Shown here piece after piece: positions 44,081 to 54,800 of a stretch of 64,000 bases of DNA. The translations under genes and the position numbers were made by a program. The notes below the pieces were generated by a model that was not told the DNA's origin, ran no database searches, and saw only the letters and a program-made list of their open reading frames with translations. How positions within the stretch are numbered: the first letter of the stretch is position 1; each line of letters begins with the position of its first letter. This DNA is from Hippasteria phrygiana (lineage: Eukaryota; Echinodermata; Asteroidea; Valvatida; Goniasteridae), in assembly GCA_037893225.1 (NCBI GenBank), contig JAZGUH010000056.1:2232001-2296000 (forward strand). Reading direction: 5' to 3'.

Positions 44081-45176
44081 CTGTAAATATCGCACAGGAT
44101 ATACAGTTTTTTAAGCCATTCAAGTTGACACATTATTGATGAGAAATATGTTTATTATTTAGATTAATGTAAACGGCTGTTGAAAACAAACCGTTGCGTG
44201 AATGGTTATGGAGTATAAACAACAAGTGTTGTTTTTACATAATAACCGAGGACAGTGGCTTATCTTCTCTGTTTCCCGTCTCATAGACTAAGTACGCATT
44301 TGCACTTTTGAGGACTGTCTTCAACAAAAGACCCCCTCCGAGGACAGCAGTAATTACAATGGTGTTTCTTTATCCTTGGGTCCTCAGTTGTAAACACTGC
44401 AAGCACACTTCATGCGAACACAGGGTGGGTATAATATGAACAACCAACGCAGTGCTTTGATGTTACTCTGTGATTATAATGTAGTACACTAAACACACAT
44501 GTCCGTTTGCATCTTTGAGTTTTACATGTAGGCACGAAATGTATCCCGGATAAAGGTATTTTACACCATTTGCTTTTGCTGCAATTTTCAGAAATAAATG
44601 GATTTGGAGGTAAGTATTTTATAGGGTGCTAGCAAATACTGAAACACTGACCCGTTTAAAGTTTTGTGTGCATAGATGCCAGGAAAACCGTAGTCTGCGC
44701 AGAAAAAAAACACTATGTTCTATAGTAGTCTGGTATAGTTCCTTGACCTACTTCAGACAAAACGGAGCAACTTATAGACGACCAGGAATTATTAGGTCGG
44801 GGAACTAGACTATTTCCAACGATTGTCGGCCGACATTCGTTGGAAAACGATATAAATTTCTACTTTTCTTGAAAACGACAGCACACCAGGTGCCATGATT
44901 TTACTGGATAATTGAGACATGCTATTAACTTAGCCTAGTAAGGTACTTCGTAATAATTCAGTAAAAGAATTTGGGAGGATTACCAATCGTGTACACTATA
45001 CCTTTAATGTATCTTAGTGTAACCCGAAACCCCCCTGCATGTAGCCCCGACCCTGTATCTAAATATAACCTGAAGCTAAATGCAGCCCCAATCATTACAT
45101 GTACCTAAATGTAGCCCAAGCACTGTACCTAAATGTAGCCCGAGAGGTCTATGCGTTTAAGTTTTTAATTACTCAC

Positions 45177-45290
45177 AATTCGCTTAAATCGCTTTACAGC
45201 CAGTGTGAATATTGCATGTATCCGGTACGTCTTCATGAAGATAGAACCGAATGCAAACGATAACCCCAAGGAAATTAAAACTCTCTCCAG
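45177..45290 (-). CDS. GABA-B-type receptor exon 10 (membrane helix 3)
   Basis: 114 nt, phase 0-0, acceptor CATATTTTCAG, donor GTGAGT. It reads LERVLISLGLSFAFGSIFMK, TYRIHAIFTLAVKRFKRI. The block LGxSxxFGxxFxKTxRxHxIF is strongly conserved in GABA-B receptors and marks helix 3 and the second intracellular loop. Joined to exon 9 it gives KCHLERVLISLG, with the loop cysteine just before the helix. Confidence 0.95.
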
Positions 45291-45416
45291 CTGAAAATAT
45301 GAGGGAAAACAGAAGAAAAAAATATGAAGAGGATCTGGAATGAGGGGTATGGGAGAGTGCGAAAGAAAAAGGAGAATATTTGAAAGTACAGAAAGTTTGG
45401 CAGTCCTGTAAGCACA

Positions 45417-45616
45417 CTGTTAGAAAGTTAGGCAAACATATTACCCAACGTTGGTACAATAGTCAACCTGTTCAACCTTTGGGTAATTTTTCACGTAATT
45501 TACCCAACATTTGGTTTGTGCACAGCTGTGGTTAACAGTTGGTATATTACCCAAAGGTTGAACAAGTTGACTATTGCACCAACGTTGGGTAATCTGTTTG
45601 CCCAACTTTCTTACAA
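45417..45616. mobile_element. foldback MITE in a receptor intron
   Basis: Arms of about 70 bp match in inverted orientation (TTAGAAAGTTAGGCAAACAT, TTACCCAACGTTGGTACAAT, GTTCAACCTTTGGGTAAT) around a centre of about 60 bp. It lies between exons 9 and 10 of the receptor. Confidence 0.9.
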
Positions 45617-45734
45617 TGCACGTTTTCAAGATTGTCTATGTATATGCATAAGACAGGTAAGATTTTTTTATATACTGAGAATTTACACCAGAAGGAACAG
45701 AAAGGAACAGAAAAATTCTATGAAAACTAAGGAA

Positions 45735-45930
45735 TAATGTACCGTTCTAAAAGTTATACCAATAGCTTTTTCCTTGTTCTGTATTGTATTTGCCTGGTGC
45801 ATGTTTCCCTTCATCTTACGATCTTTCCTGCTTCAAGAGGAATCTGAATTCTTACATCTTGTATCTTTTATTTTTTTTTCTCTTTTTGTAGCTGCGTACC
45901 TCACGTGGCCTTAAACCAAGTAAAAAACCA
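45735..45930. repeat. dispersed repeat E, copy 2
   Basis: Matches 10075-10265. It lies in a receptor intron. Confidence 0.55.
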
Positions 45931-46474
45931 CCAGTTCATCGTCCGTTTCTATTTTCAAAAAGAGGAGGATGAGGGCCTTTCTATTTTTTTCCCAAGATGA
46001 CCGTCAAGCATTTAAATTCAAATTGGTCGCCAAATTTTCAGTTCAGTCGCATTTTGTATTTAATAGTCGCAAGCGTGGACTCCGTGAATATAAAACGGCT
46101 GATAAATTTTCCATTTTCACGCACATGGCTCAGGTATCACGGGAGTATAGACGTTATACACAGCTCGCATATCGCGAATGCCAGGGAACTACCGCCCTCG
46201 CTGGCTTTGTAGAATGAAATCAATCATCGAAAGAATGGTGCCAAGATAAAGCGAAATACATGAAAAATCTAGCTTTTTGGAGAGAAAAAATACAAAAATA
46301 ACAATAAAGGATGCGGCTTAAAAAAAAGGATGCGGGCGGGGACGATCTACTGGTGTATTGTTCACTTGTTCAGGGCGAACTTGCATATAATTTTCTTTCC
46401 AAGTGCGTAAACGTTTATCCACAAATGTATTTACTTTAGGCCTCTCTCCCTTCATCGATGCCTGATCTACTCAC

Positions 46475-46607
46475 ATGACACTTGACGACGATGGCCGTAT
46501 CAGTCAGGTGAGTCTTGTCCCAACCTGTGACGAAGACGGAGGCGTAGAGAAGTAGACAGCCCACTACAGTCAGGTTACTCAGGGGAGGACTCGACATCTT
46601 GATGGCC
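46475..46607 (-). CDS. GABA-B-type receptor exon 9 (membrane helix 2)
   Basis: 133 nt, acceptor TGGCACTAG, donor GTGAGT. Its first base completes the arginine begun in exon 8; it then reads AIKMSSPPLSNLTVVGCLLL, YASVFVTGWDKTHLTDTAIV, VKCH. The pattern IKxSSPxLNNLxxVGCxLxY is a family signature. The VKC cysteine before helix 3 should pair with that of EIRSC in exon 12. The join of exons 8 and 9 gives YKNSRAIKMSSP, matching the usual RNxRxIKxSSP. Confidence 0.95.
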
Positions 46608-46711
46608 CTAGTGCCACAGACATGTCGTTAAACTTGCTTATTCGGTTGCTTCAGTGGTTCAATTTGAGTGACAATTTTCTTGAACATGGATCGTCTGTGA
46701 CTATAGTTTTA

Positions 46712-46828
46712 GGCCGTGTCCAAAATACTTGGCCGCGGCTTGAAATTATGTCTATGGTAGTGGCTGCAGCCACATCACATAGACTTGTATGTAATTTCAA
46801 GCCGTAGCCAAGTAATTCGGACACGGCC
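46712..46828. mobile_element. MITE family B, copy 3 (receptor intron)
   Basis: Nearly a full palindrome: GGCCGTGTCCAAAATACTTG and GGCTTGAAATTA in the left half are mirrored in the right half to TTCGGACACGGCC. TA flanks both ends. The core differs from the other two copies. Confidence 0.9.
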
Positions 46829-47332
46829 TAAGATAATGGGAGACTATGACATTTAATACGTTGTTTGCGCGTCCATATGAGAGACCACAAAAAAAATGAC
46901 ACCCAGTTATCGCACAGTGATTGGATGCGTATGTACGCGCTGCCGATCTAGACTTTTTATTCTATCTCAGAACAAGCAAAAAGGACCAGTATGTCTGCTT
47001 TAATTGACCTATCGCCGTTTGTGAGTTAGCCACGCCCCTTAGACAGGGGGAATCATTGTAAACACGATCTCTCTGACCGATCGACCGGATACATGAGTTG
47101 TTTCAGATTTCTGAGACAGCTTTGCTCACGTGTGCATGCAGACTTTCGTGCGACCACTTATTGCAGAAAGTGGGAAAATAGCTTTTCCCAATTTCCAGCC
47201 GCTCGTTATAACGCGTATCTGAATAATGCAGACTCCCCGGACCCCACTCACATAATTTTCACCGTCCGAGAATCGGAAAAACTTAAGTAATATAAACAGA
47301 ACAAACTATACAATGATTAATCTGCCGGTTAA

Positions 47333-48725
47333 AGACCAACTAAAACGCCAATTTTTTGGTTGACTTTTTTGACTTATCTGATAGTTTATGCCTCCCCAAA
47401 ACTAATGTAACAAGTTTCATGATTCTGAAAAATAAAAAAAAATGTTTTTGAGCCTTTTCTTTCTGAGCCACTTTGACTCGATTCAGAAAAGGCCGAGGTC
47501 AACTGCGTGCCGTATCGCGCGAGTATTGACGTATACGTGTAGAAACATATGACGTCACTGTATTATACGACAATGTTTTACGTAGAGTCTGTACGTATTT
47601 TTTTGTCTAAGGCTAGTATTACTTGCTGTGCTTTTTGCTCATGATTCAGGAGTAACAATACGATAAACATATTTTAAAGTGTTGACATCTTTGTGAGACA
47701 CATTTAGAATTGGGGTTGTAGGCTTGTTCTTGCTGAAAAGCTAGTTATGAGTCATACTTTCCTTTGTTTGCAGTCGGCTTTTATTAGGACCTGCGCGGTG
47801 AGTTGTGTGTGAGCTGATGCTATACTCTAGTCTGGCGACTTTGCTTATGCAGCCCTCATAAGGACCCGCACCTTCTCAGAACTATACACACAATTTCTGT
47901 TATAAGGTACCAGACTCAATCGCATGCAGCGCATGCGGTACCGTGCGTGTACAATGCATGTTGAGTCAAGCGAGCGTGGACAGGGAGACGGCCTGGGCTC
48001 TGGCTGCTCGAGACGGCAACCGCAGGGAACGTCGTCGCGGTGGTGCGCGTGAGTCCGGGACACGATTGGAATGCTCGGTACCTTTAGAGTTGGAATGGCT
48101 CCAGCCTTCAAACGGAATTGTGCCTTCAAACCCAGCTGAGTTTTCATACTAACACTATCATCTATACAGTCTTTGGCGAAATGTTCTGCACATATTTTCG
48201 ACCATTTCGACAGCCCAAAATCAGATATTGTATTGTCTACAAAGCGGACCCACTGTCGCCTTTGAGCTCCATTCAGCACTGTGAATCGCAGTAAGGTTGG
48301 CACGGTCAGGGTTTTTGTCGCTGTTCCTCGTGCAACCCCCAACTACACACGATCGAGGCATAATGATTATCTCAGAACCATGCTCATACTGAAATAATAT
48401 CAAAATTAGACAAAATAGACGGGAAAACGGAGGAGTTAGGTCGACAAAAACTCTTCAGCAGCATCAACTCCACGTACGTACATGCATAGTGTTTGGCTGT
48501 AGCATCAACCGACTCTACACGTGTACGTCACGGGGTCACGTACATACATTTAACATACATAATGAGATTTCGCGAAACAGGATAAATGGTTCAGAATAAC
48601 AACCCTTTTTTCTTAAATAAAAAAATTCCTCTCGTCTGCAAACTAATCTCCATCAGTTAAAAGAGTATTTAAACTGTCGGAAAAGTCCAAAAAGTCACAC
48701 ACAAAATTGGCGTTTTAGTTCCTCT
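47333..48725 (-). mobile_element. THAP-bearing TTAA transposon (Kolobok-like), non-autonomous
   Basis: TTAA flanks a 1393-bp element (47329-47332 and 48726-48729). The terminal repeats read AGACCAACTAAAACGCCAAT and, from the right, AGAGGAACTAAAACGCCAAT, and continue as an imperfect match for about 50 bp. It encodes only a THAP-type DNA-binding domain on the minus strand and lacks any catalytic domain. TTAA duplication plus a THAP domain is the combination known for Kolobok transposons, so I assign it there with moderate confidence. It sits in the intron between receptor exons 8 and 9. Confidence 0.82.
47845..48361 (-). pseudogene. THAP-domain protein of the TTAA transposon (frameshifted)
   Basis: The start MPRSCVVGGCTRNSD supplies the first two cysteines of the C2CH zinc site. 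A frame change follows near codon 25, and the next frame continues LLRFTVLNGAQRRQWVRFVD, NTISDF, LSKWSKICAEHF (third Cys and the His) and LKAGAIPTL, equivalent to the closing AVPT(L/I)F motif. THAP domains bind transposon ends. About 75 further codons are arginine/proline-rich and unrecognised before a stop near 47845. Broken frame and missing nuclease indicate a dead gene; a short unrecognised intron is the alternative. Confidence 0.8.
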
Positions 48726-48947
48726 TTAAGCGTTTGCGTTAAATTTGACCAGTATTCGCGTACTGCGTTTCAACGAACAGGGCGCACATGCGGCCGAATA
48801 ATGCGCGTCTTTGGAATGTTTTTTGTTTGTCCAAGATTTGGAATATAATGTGATGTTCAACAGACGCTACGATTGGATAATGGTCATGAACGGCGATAGG
48901 TAATTTCACCGCACGAACGGAATTAAATACACACACTAAAACATTTC

Positions 48948-49165
48948 TCAATTTCACGCTCAAGATTAGTGTTTAAAATACTCATAATAAACAATGCTCA
49001 ATTTCACGCTCAAGATTAGTGTTTAAAATACTCATACTAAACATTGCTCAATTTCACGCTTAAGATTAGTGTTTAAAATACTCATACTAAACATTGCTCA
49101 ATTTCACGCTCAAGATTAGTGTTTAAAATACTCATACTTAAACAATGCTCAATTTCACGCTGAAG
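48948..49165. repeat. 50-bp minisatellite
   Basis: Units beginning TCAATTTCACGCTCAAGATT start at 48948, 48998, 49048, 49098 and 49149, giving a 50-bp period and just over four copies. It lies in the receptor intron about 180 bp from exon 8. Confidence 0.95.
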
Positions 49166-49344
49166 CTAAAAACCTAATGCTGTTATTTGACACACTCATC
49201 CTGTGAATGACGAAATTTGCTTAAATGAATCATCGGGTGTTTTTTGTAACCTCTTCCGCATTCGTTTAAAGAGTGGCACGACCACACCCAGCTACTGTCT
49301 GTTTTTCCTCAAAACAAAGAAAGATATTCAAGTTACAACTTTAC

Positions 49345-49495
49345 CTGCTGTTTTTGTATCTGATGTTGATGAAGAGGAAACATAATGCCATAACTGCACC
49401 AATCGAGGCCAGAGAGAAAAGAATGACCCGGGCTGTCGATGATATCTCCAGGAGTACAGTCCTCGTTGTAACGCCATCCACCGGCACGTGTTCAC
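49345..49495 (-). CDS. GABA-B-type receptor exon 8 (end of ligand domain, membrane helix 1)
   Basis: 151 nt, acceptor TTTGATTTTAG, donor GTAAAG. After completing a glycine it reads EHVPVDGVTTRTVLLEISST, ARVILFSLASIGAVMALCFL, FINIRYKNS, then two bases of arginine. Helix 1 (VILFSLASIGAVMALCFLFI) directly follows the ligand domain with no cysteine-rich linker, typical of GABA-B receptors. Confidence 0.93.
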
Positions 49496-50090
49496 CTAAA
49501 ATCAAACGACAAGGCAATTATGTTTGAGCAGGATAAATCTCCGGGGAAAAGTCAGACTTCAATATTGCCTTCTTCCGAAGGGCCTACACGAATTATCACC
49601 GCGGTGTCATTTTGTGGACGTGGTTCTAAGAGGAAACATATACGTTTCGGTACTAATTTCCTGGCCATCCTCGCCAAATATACTTAGGATGTGTATTGTT
49701 TAAACTGTTTGAATCTCGAGTCAATCACTAAACACGTAAATCGTCTATCATCTAAATAACTATGTGTTTGGATAGGCTTTAGTTTCAATATTTAGTTTTA
49801 AAATGTCAAGATCTTCCAAGATTTTAGCAAATCTGCCAGTAATTTTATGTGGTCCGTCTATCGAATCTCTCCACTGATAATATAAAATGTCTTCCGTGAA
49901 TAGCAGATAGGCTCTATTCTGTACAACAAACCTTGTTTTGTTTTACTTATGTTTGCGCTGTTTCTATTTAGAACGTTTTCGTGTTCTTTGTGCTGCTATT
50001 TTGTTAAATGCAAATAAATAGTAACACTCAAAAACACCATAAATGCTGCAAAGGAATGATCTCCCTTCCTTGTGTGTCAACTCAATTTAC

Positions 50091-50174
50091 CTTGCCATTT
50101 GATTGCCGACAATCCCAAGGAGACAAAACGTTGATCGTGCGTCTTGTAAATCATCACAGTATTCAGATTTTCGC
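50091..50174 (-). CDS. GABA-B-type receptor exon 7 (pre-membrane segment)
   Basis: 84 nt, acceptor TTAATTACAG, donor GTAAAT. It reads ENLNTVMIYKTHDQRFVSLG, LSAIKWQ. IKWQG matches the I-x-W-x-G pattern that closes the ligand domain in GABA-B receptors. A duplicate of identical length and phase is at 34832-34915 (+). Confidence 0.9.
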
Positions 50175-50494
50175 CTGTAATTAAAAGCATGGTATTTTGT
50201 TTAGTGCATCATGAAAAAGCTTAAACTTTTATGTTTTATATGAAAAGGAATACAAGAAATTCGTATTTTCATACTTTTCAAAGAATTGTATTAAAAAAAC
50301 TTTAAACACTGTACACTCTAAACTATAATTCACTCGAAAGTTAATGTTTAAGTAACGCGACAGCGCATCTGCACTGAAGTGGTAAAATTTTAAACATTAT
50401 ATTCAAAGTTTCTTCCTTAACAAAATGCATGACTGGTATTACAATTCCGTCATTAATGTAATAATATCATTTTTGAACTTTAAAATATACAGAC

Positions 50495-50558
50495 CCTGAG
50501 CCTGTCGTATAAAGATTTGATATGCTTTCCGCTGACCGTTTTCAATAAAAATTCGACC
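50495..50558 (-). CDS. GABA-B-type receptor exon 6 (ligand domain)
   Basis: 64 nt, acceptor CTCTTGACAG, donor GTCTGT. It reads GRIFIENGQRKAYQIFIRQA, QG. With exon 5 it gives FNGLLGRIFIENGQR, the F-x-G-(V/L)-x-G-x-(V/I)-x-F-x-x-x-G-x-R motif of receptor-family ligand-binding domains. It is too short to be seen alone; both junction phases confirm it. Confidence 0.88.
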
Positions 50559-51959
50559 CTGTCAAGAGAAAGAAAACGATGAAATTGATCAGGGGATGAA
50601 ATTATACAGAGTTATGCAAACATTTACATTAAATGTGCATTTTTAATGATAACTCAAAAAAGTGGTCTTTTATGCCGGGACGGGGTTTTTCTATATTTTT
50701 TGGATTTGTATTGTGTATTTTATTGTAAAGTATTTCGTGTTTGTAGTTTCTTTTTTCTTACCCTGTATATGGTCTGTAAAAGGACCAATAACCTGGGTTT
50801 AGTGTATAATCCTCTTTTTAATAAGAGACATTTTTTAAATGAATACATTTTTCTTGTGTTAGCTTCACCAATTCAGTTGTTTTTATTATGCACCATTTTT
50901 GGACATTTACGCTATCATTATCGTGCATTTCAATGTATAAATATTTGTCCTGAAGCAGCAAGTAAAACCAAACAAAAGAATAGTCCGAGTGTCATAATTC
51001 AAAATTAAATAGGAAAGCCAAAGATAACATCTTCGATTTTGTCTTAAACGCTAAATACAAATGTCAAATCGTTCAGCGTACCAAATTCTAAATGACAGTC
51101 GTAATAATAATAAATACAAAACCACAGCGCAAATTCCATTAAAACCCTTAAATGCGGGACCTCATGCAAATATACTTGGAATAGACGAGTTCGATAATTC
51201 AAAGGTCAAAGGTCAGCTGTACCAATTCCGCCTCGTCGTATAGGCATTTTACGCTGTTTTGGTACAGCTGACCTGCGACCTTTTACCCACATTGCATTGC
51301 AAAAGTCAATTATCCAACTCGCTTATTCAGATGGTTGCAACCAACCGATACCAAAGCTAATTAACAAATTATAAACCCAAAGCAACTTCCCCACGATTTG
51401 AAAAGACACCCCATTCATAAATCCAAAACCAACTGTGCCAGAGAGCACTTTGTGGAACAGCTTGTCATAAATTTAAATATGTACAAATTCGCTTTACATC
51501 TAGCTGACCCAAACTATGTCAAGTTAAAATAAAATGATAAATATGAATAGAAAATTGACATTATAAATACACCAGCAAAATTTAACCTTAAATTTAAAAG
51601 GGCTAAAAATGTAAACATAATGTCAAACTGGATGTAGAAACATTAAACGTCGACACAGGCTCAAAATTTACATAAAAAATGCAATTATGTTATGTCGACA
51701 CCCAAAATACATTTATTTATGTTCGCGCATGCATTCTAAAGATTCGACTCCTCAAAAAAAGTTCGGAAATTCAAGTTTGACAGACGATTTCTCTCTTGTT
51801 TCCAACTCCTTTTCCTTGTATTTGGTATCATTGGAAAGCCCTGTTATTCTTCTTTACAATGATGTGTCATTTGTTATGATTAAGCAATTGGGGGATGTGC
51901 AGCACAGCTGAATATGGGGGTGGGTGTAAAGTGAAATGTTACAAAATGCATTCCCCTTT

Positions 51960-52118
51960 TGCTTGGAGGATGGGAATGTGCAACTAGATCTGCAACAGAT
52001 CCTGATTGATGAATGGGACGCCATCCCACAGCAACGTGTGACCCGGCTCGTGAACAGTATTAAGAGGAGGTGGTGCAAGGCTGTTGTGGCTGCATTCGGA
52101 TCGTCCACCCGCTACTGA
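51960..52118 (+). pseudogene. Tc1-like transposase, C-terminal fragment
   Basis: The open stretch ends QQILIDEWDAIPQQRVTRLV, NSIKRRWCKAVVAAFGSSTR, Y, stop. This is the family's closing motif (EWxxIPQxxVxxLVxSMxRRxxAVxxAxGGxTxY), including the region of the last catalytic acidic residue at its left edge. Everything N-terminal is missing. Confidence 0.9.
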
Positions 52119-52579
52119 GGCTCTTGACTTAACATTGTTTAATGAAGAAACTGTTCAATGATTAAACCAGAAAAAAAGACTTTCCTTACGTCTTGTTTTT
52201 TCTTTTGTTAGTGATAGAGTGTTACATTGTACTGTGAGAGAGACTTCTTGTTACTGATGGAGCATTACTGGGTGTTTGAGTGCAGAAAATGACAAATTCT
52301 TTTATTCTGTTTGAAACGCAAGCACATTAACAACAGAGTTGCAATCCCGGAGGCAATTTATTGTGACAATGTGGATTTTTAAACTGTTCCCGCATATTTA
52401 TGGCTTACGACCTTTAAATATTGGTTAGTAAGCAGAGAATTATTCCAGACACACCAATCCTCCAAACAACTCAACAGCAAGAGTCAATACACTTTTGGAC
52501 AATAGCAATGCATTTTGTAACATTTCACTTTACACCCACCCCCATATTCAGCTGTGCTGCACATCCCCCAATTGCTTAA

Positions 52580-53515
52580 AGGAAACATGCTTCTCAAATT
52601 TACCGGATCACATTTTATTTCATAAATATATTCATTTATATGTATTAAATGTGAATTAAAAGCCAAACTGGTTCAAGTGAAGTTTTAGTGTGATTATTTG
52701 CCGCTCAAAAATTTACCCCCCCTTTTTGAAATTTGTTGAGACTCAAATTGAGGGCGCTGTTCGTGACGTAGACCGAGGCACCGAAATTCATGGATCGACT
52801 CGATAGTCTGGACCCGGCCCGTATACACACACTAGATCTACACGTGCAATTTCGTAAGTTGCAACAACAACTAACATCGAACTTACCCTGATTTTTCTCC
52901 CTTTTAGCGAAGGCTCCTCGGGGAATGGACCGTTTAACTGCATTTGCCTATATCTTACTCACATCTGGGAACTTTGTTGGGATGGCAGTGGACTTGAACA
53001 TATTTTTAAAGGATTAAAAAAATACCAGTATCGAAACACGACGGCTCAAAGTGGTCGCTACATAACGCTGAGAAGCTGCTGGGGCCGGACCACTACGCTC
53101 TTGTCACCTTCACTTTCGCCGTCCAAATTCTCCGATATTTCGCATCAGTTGGAAATAAATGAAGGCTTACTCCATCCGTCGTTGTTTTGCTGCACCCAGC
53201 AGCCACACACCTTGTCGGCATTGCCGAAAAACACTATATTTTGCTTAGATTTTGGACTGAAAATTTTTCGCCGTACAATGTACACACAATGCATACCCGT
53301 GATGAATGGGTAATGTGCCTCGATCTACGTCACACACTTATGTTAATGAGGGTCCCACTCAGGGGGCGGAGTAGCTTGGACAAACATTTTCAAATTTTTT
53401 TTCTCATATTTAATCTGGGAAATAATTGTCTCTGGACACAAAATATCATTGTCAAGATAATACTTTATTGTTTTAAGCAGGAATAATGCAATATAAATCC
53501 TAAATCATGTTTCCT
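52580..53515. mobile_element. TTAA-inserting element, 936 bp (Kolobok-like ends)
   Basis: Terminal repeats AGGAAACATG at the left and, from the right, AGGAAACATGATT; TTAA on both sides. The target is known exactly: the undisturbed left arm of the host Tc1-like element reads ATGATTAAGCAATTGGG near 51874-51890, the empty site. The core has no long frame I recognise. AG...CT ends plus TTAA resemble those of the THAP element at 47333-48725. Confidence 0.88.
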
Positions 53516-53725
53516 TTAATCATAATAAATGACACATCATTGTAAAGAAGAATAACAGGGCTTTCCAATGATACCAAATTCAAGGAAAAAGAGTTGGAAA
53601 CAAGAGAGAAATCGTATGTCAAACTTTAGTTTCCGAACTTTTTTTGATGAGTTTATATTTAGCACAGCATAGAGAATGAACATCTCTTGTAGCTGAACAA
53701 CAGGCACGAAATTCACAAACCTTAC

Positions 53726-53959
53726 CAACAGTCCATTGAAGTCGATGTAATCTGAATTATACAGAATCACTCGGGCCATTTCGGCATCTGAGTAGCGGAA
53801 ATCTTCCAGCCTTCGTGGGGGCTGCATACGCTCTAAGTCCGCTATGGATGCGTTCAGGGCCAAAGCAATCGAGATAATTCCGTCGTATATGTACGGTACG
53901 ATTGGATTGCTGAATGGGAAGATCCGGTTGAAGTAGTCATAATGCTCCTGCAGAGGCTT
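53726..53959 (-). CDS. GABA-B-type receptor exon 5 (ligand domain, lobe 2)
   Basis: 234 nt, phase 0-0, donor GTAAGG. It reads KPLQEHYDYFNRIFPFSNPI, VPYIYDGIISIALALNASIA, DLERMQPPRRLEDFRYSDAE, MARVILYNSDYIDFNGLL. The pattern (A)YDxIxxxALALNxSI...RLEDFxYxxxxxA...FxG is diagnostic. The left border is less sure: acceptors CACAG at 53960 and CTCTGCAG slightly downstream both keep phase 0; I chose the one giving YNGVKPLQEHYDYF. The LNAS asparagine is a possible glycosylation site. Confidence 0.88.
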
Positions 53960-54164
53960 CTGTGTTGGATGAAATGGCGCATATCCATAGAGCGTAACAG
54001 TCAGCAGAATGATATGTCATTGGCAGAGTTGCATAGTTTCAGGAAGTGTTCAACATACGCTAGACATAACAAACCTGTGAAAGTTTGAGCTAAATCCGTC
54101 AACCGAGTCGTTAGAAAATCGCGAAAATCGTTTTAACAATGCTTTTGTGCACGTTCGTATGGGC

Positions 54165-54800
54165 TTATTGCGCTTGTTGAAATTAAAATAAGCCACAGCA
54201 TTTTGGATGACAGCATTTTCAAACGGAAACGTGTCTGAGGACGTATTATCGATAACATACTGGTGAGGACAAAAAAGAGGGTATAACAAAGGGAAGAATA
54301 CTGTCCTCACGAATGTTCTTTTACCCGGAAGGTGTTCTCACACGTAAACGTGTGCTTAGTCGGATCCAGGATTTTTTGCAGGGGGGGGGGGGGGGGGGGG
54401 GGTGTTCCTGAAATTTGCCCAGAAAGGTTACTACTAAAATGTTCCGTCTGCGAATTTTTTTACAAGCGGGGGAGGGGGGAGGGCTGACACACCTTCTTAT
54501 CATTGGTGGCGCCATTTACCCTCTTTGTTTTGTTCTTACCCATAGGCAAAATAAGACATGTAGGGTTTTCTGTTTTTCAACTTCAGGCGTAGGCCTCTAC
54601 AAGCATAAACAAAAATAAACCCAACAAAATGGCAACGAGCAGGGGGGGGGGGGGTTTCTACCCCCAACCCCCCCCCCCCCCCCCCCCCCCCCCGGATCCG
54701 CGCCCGAACCCTCTTTATAAACAGCAAGCTTTAAGTCTAAAACTAATCAATTTGATTTAGATCATTTACCAAAGCTATAATCGTACCTTTAACATGAGAA
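54165..54800 (+). repeat. dispersed repeat D, copy 3, split by inserted G-run repeats
   Basis: TTGAAATTAAAATAAGCCA and GATGACAGCATTTTCAAACG (54175-54225), then AAGTCTAAAACTAATCAATT and CATTTACCAAAGC (54730-54775), continue the order seen at 9605 and 14140. The 470 bp between hold GTGAGGAC motifs and the G-run repeat. Confidence 0.6.
54360..54705. repeat. G-run repeat, copy 2
   Basis: Starts CGGATCCAGGATTTTTTGCA plus a G run of about 23 and ends in a run of about 30 C and GGATCCGCGCCC. The inner part (TTGGTGGCGCCATTTACC, CATAGGCAAAATAAGACATG, AGGCGTAGGCCTC) is the reverse complement of part of 30134-30260. Confidence 0.8.

Larger units (their letters stand above)
51750..53650 (+). mobile_element. 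Tc1-like transposon relic, split by a second element
   Basis: Inverted end repeats of about 200 bp: the left arm 51750-51955 begins TCAAAAAAAGTTCGGAAA, and the right arm is in two parts, 52505-52579 and 53516-53650, separated by the insertion at 52580-53515. Between the arms lies the C-terminal end of a Tc1-type transposase (51960-52118). The 5' two thirds of the transposase are deleted. It lies in the receptor intron between exons 5 and 6. Confidence 0.9.
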
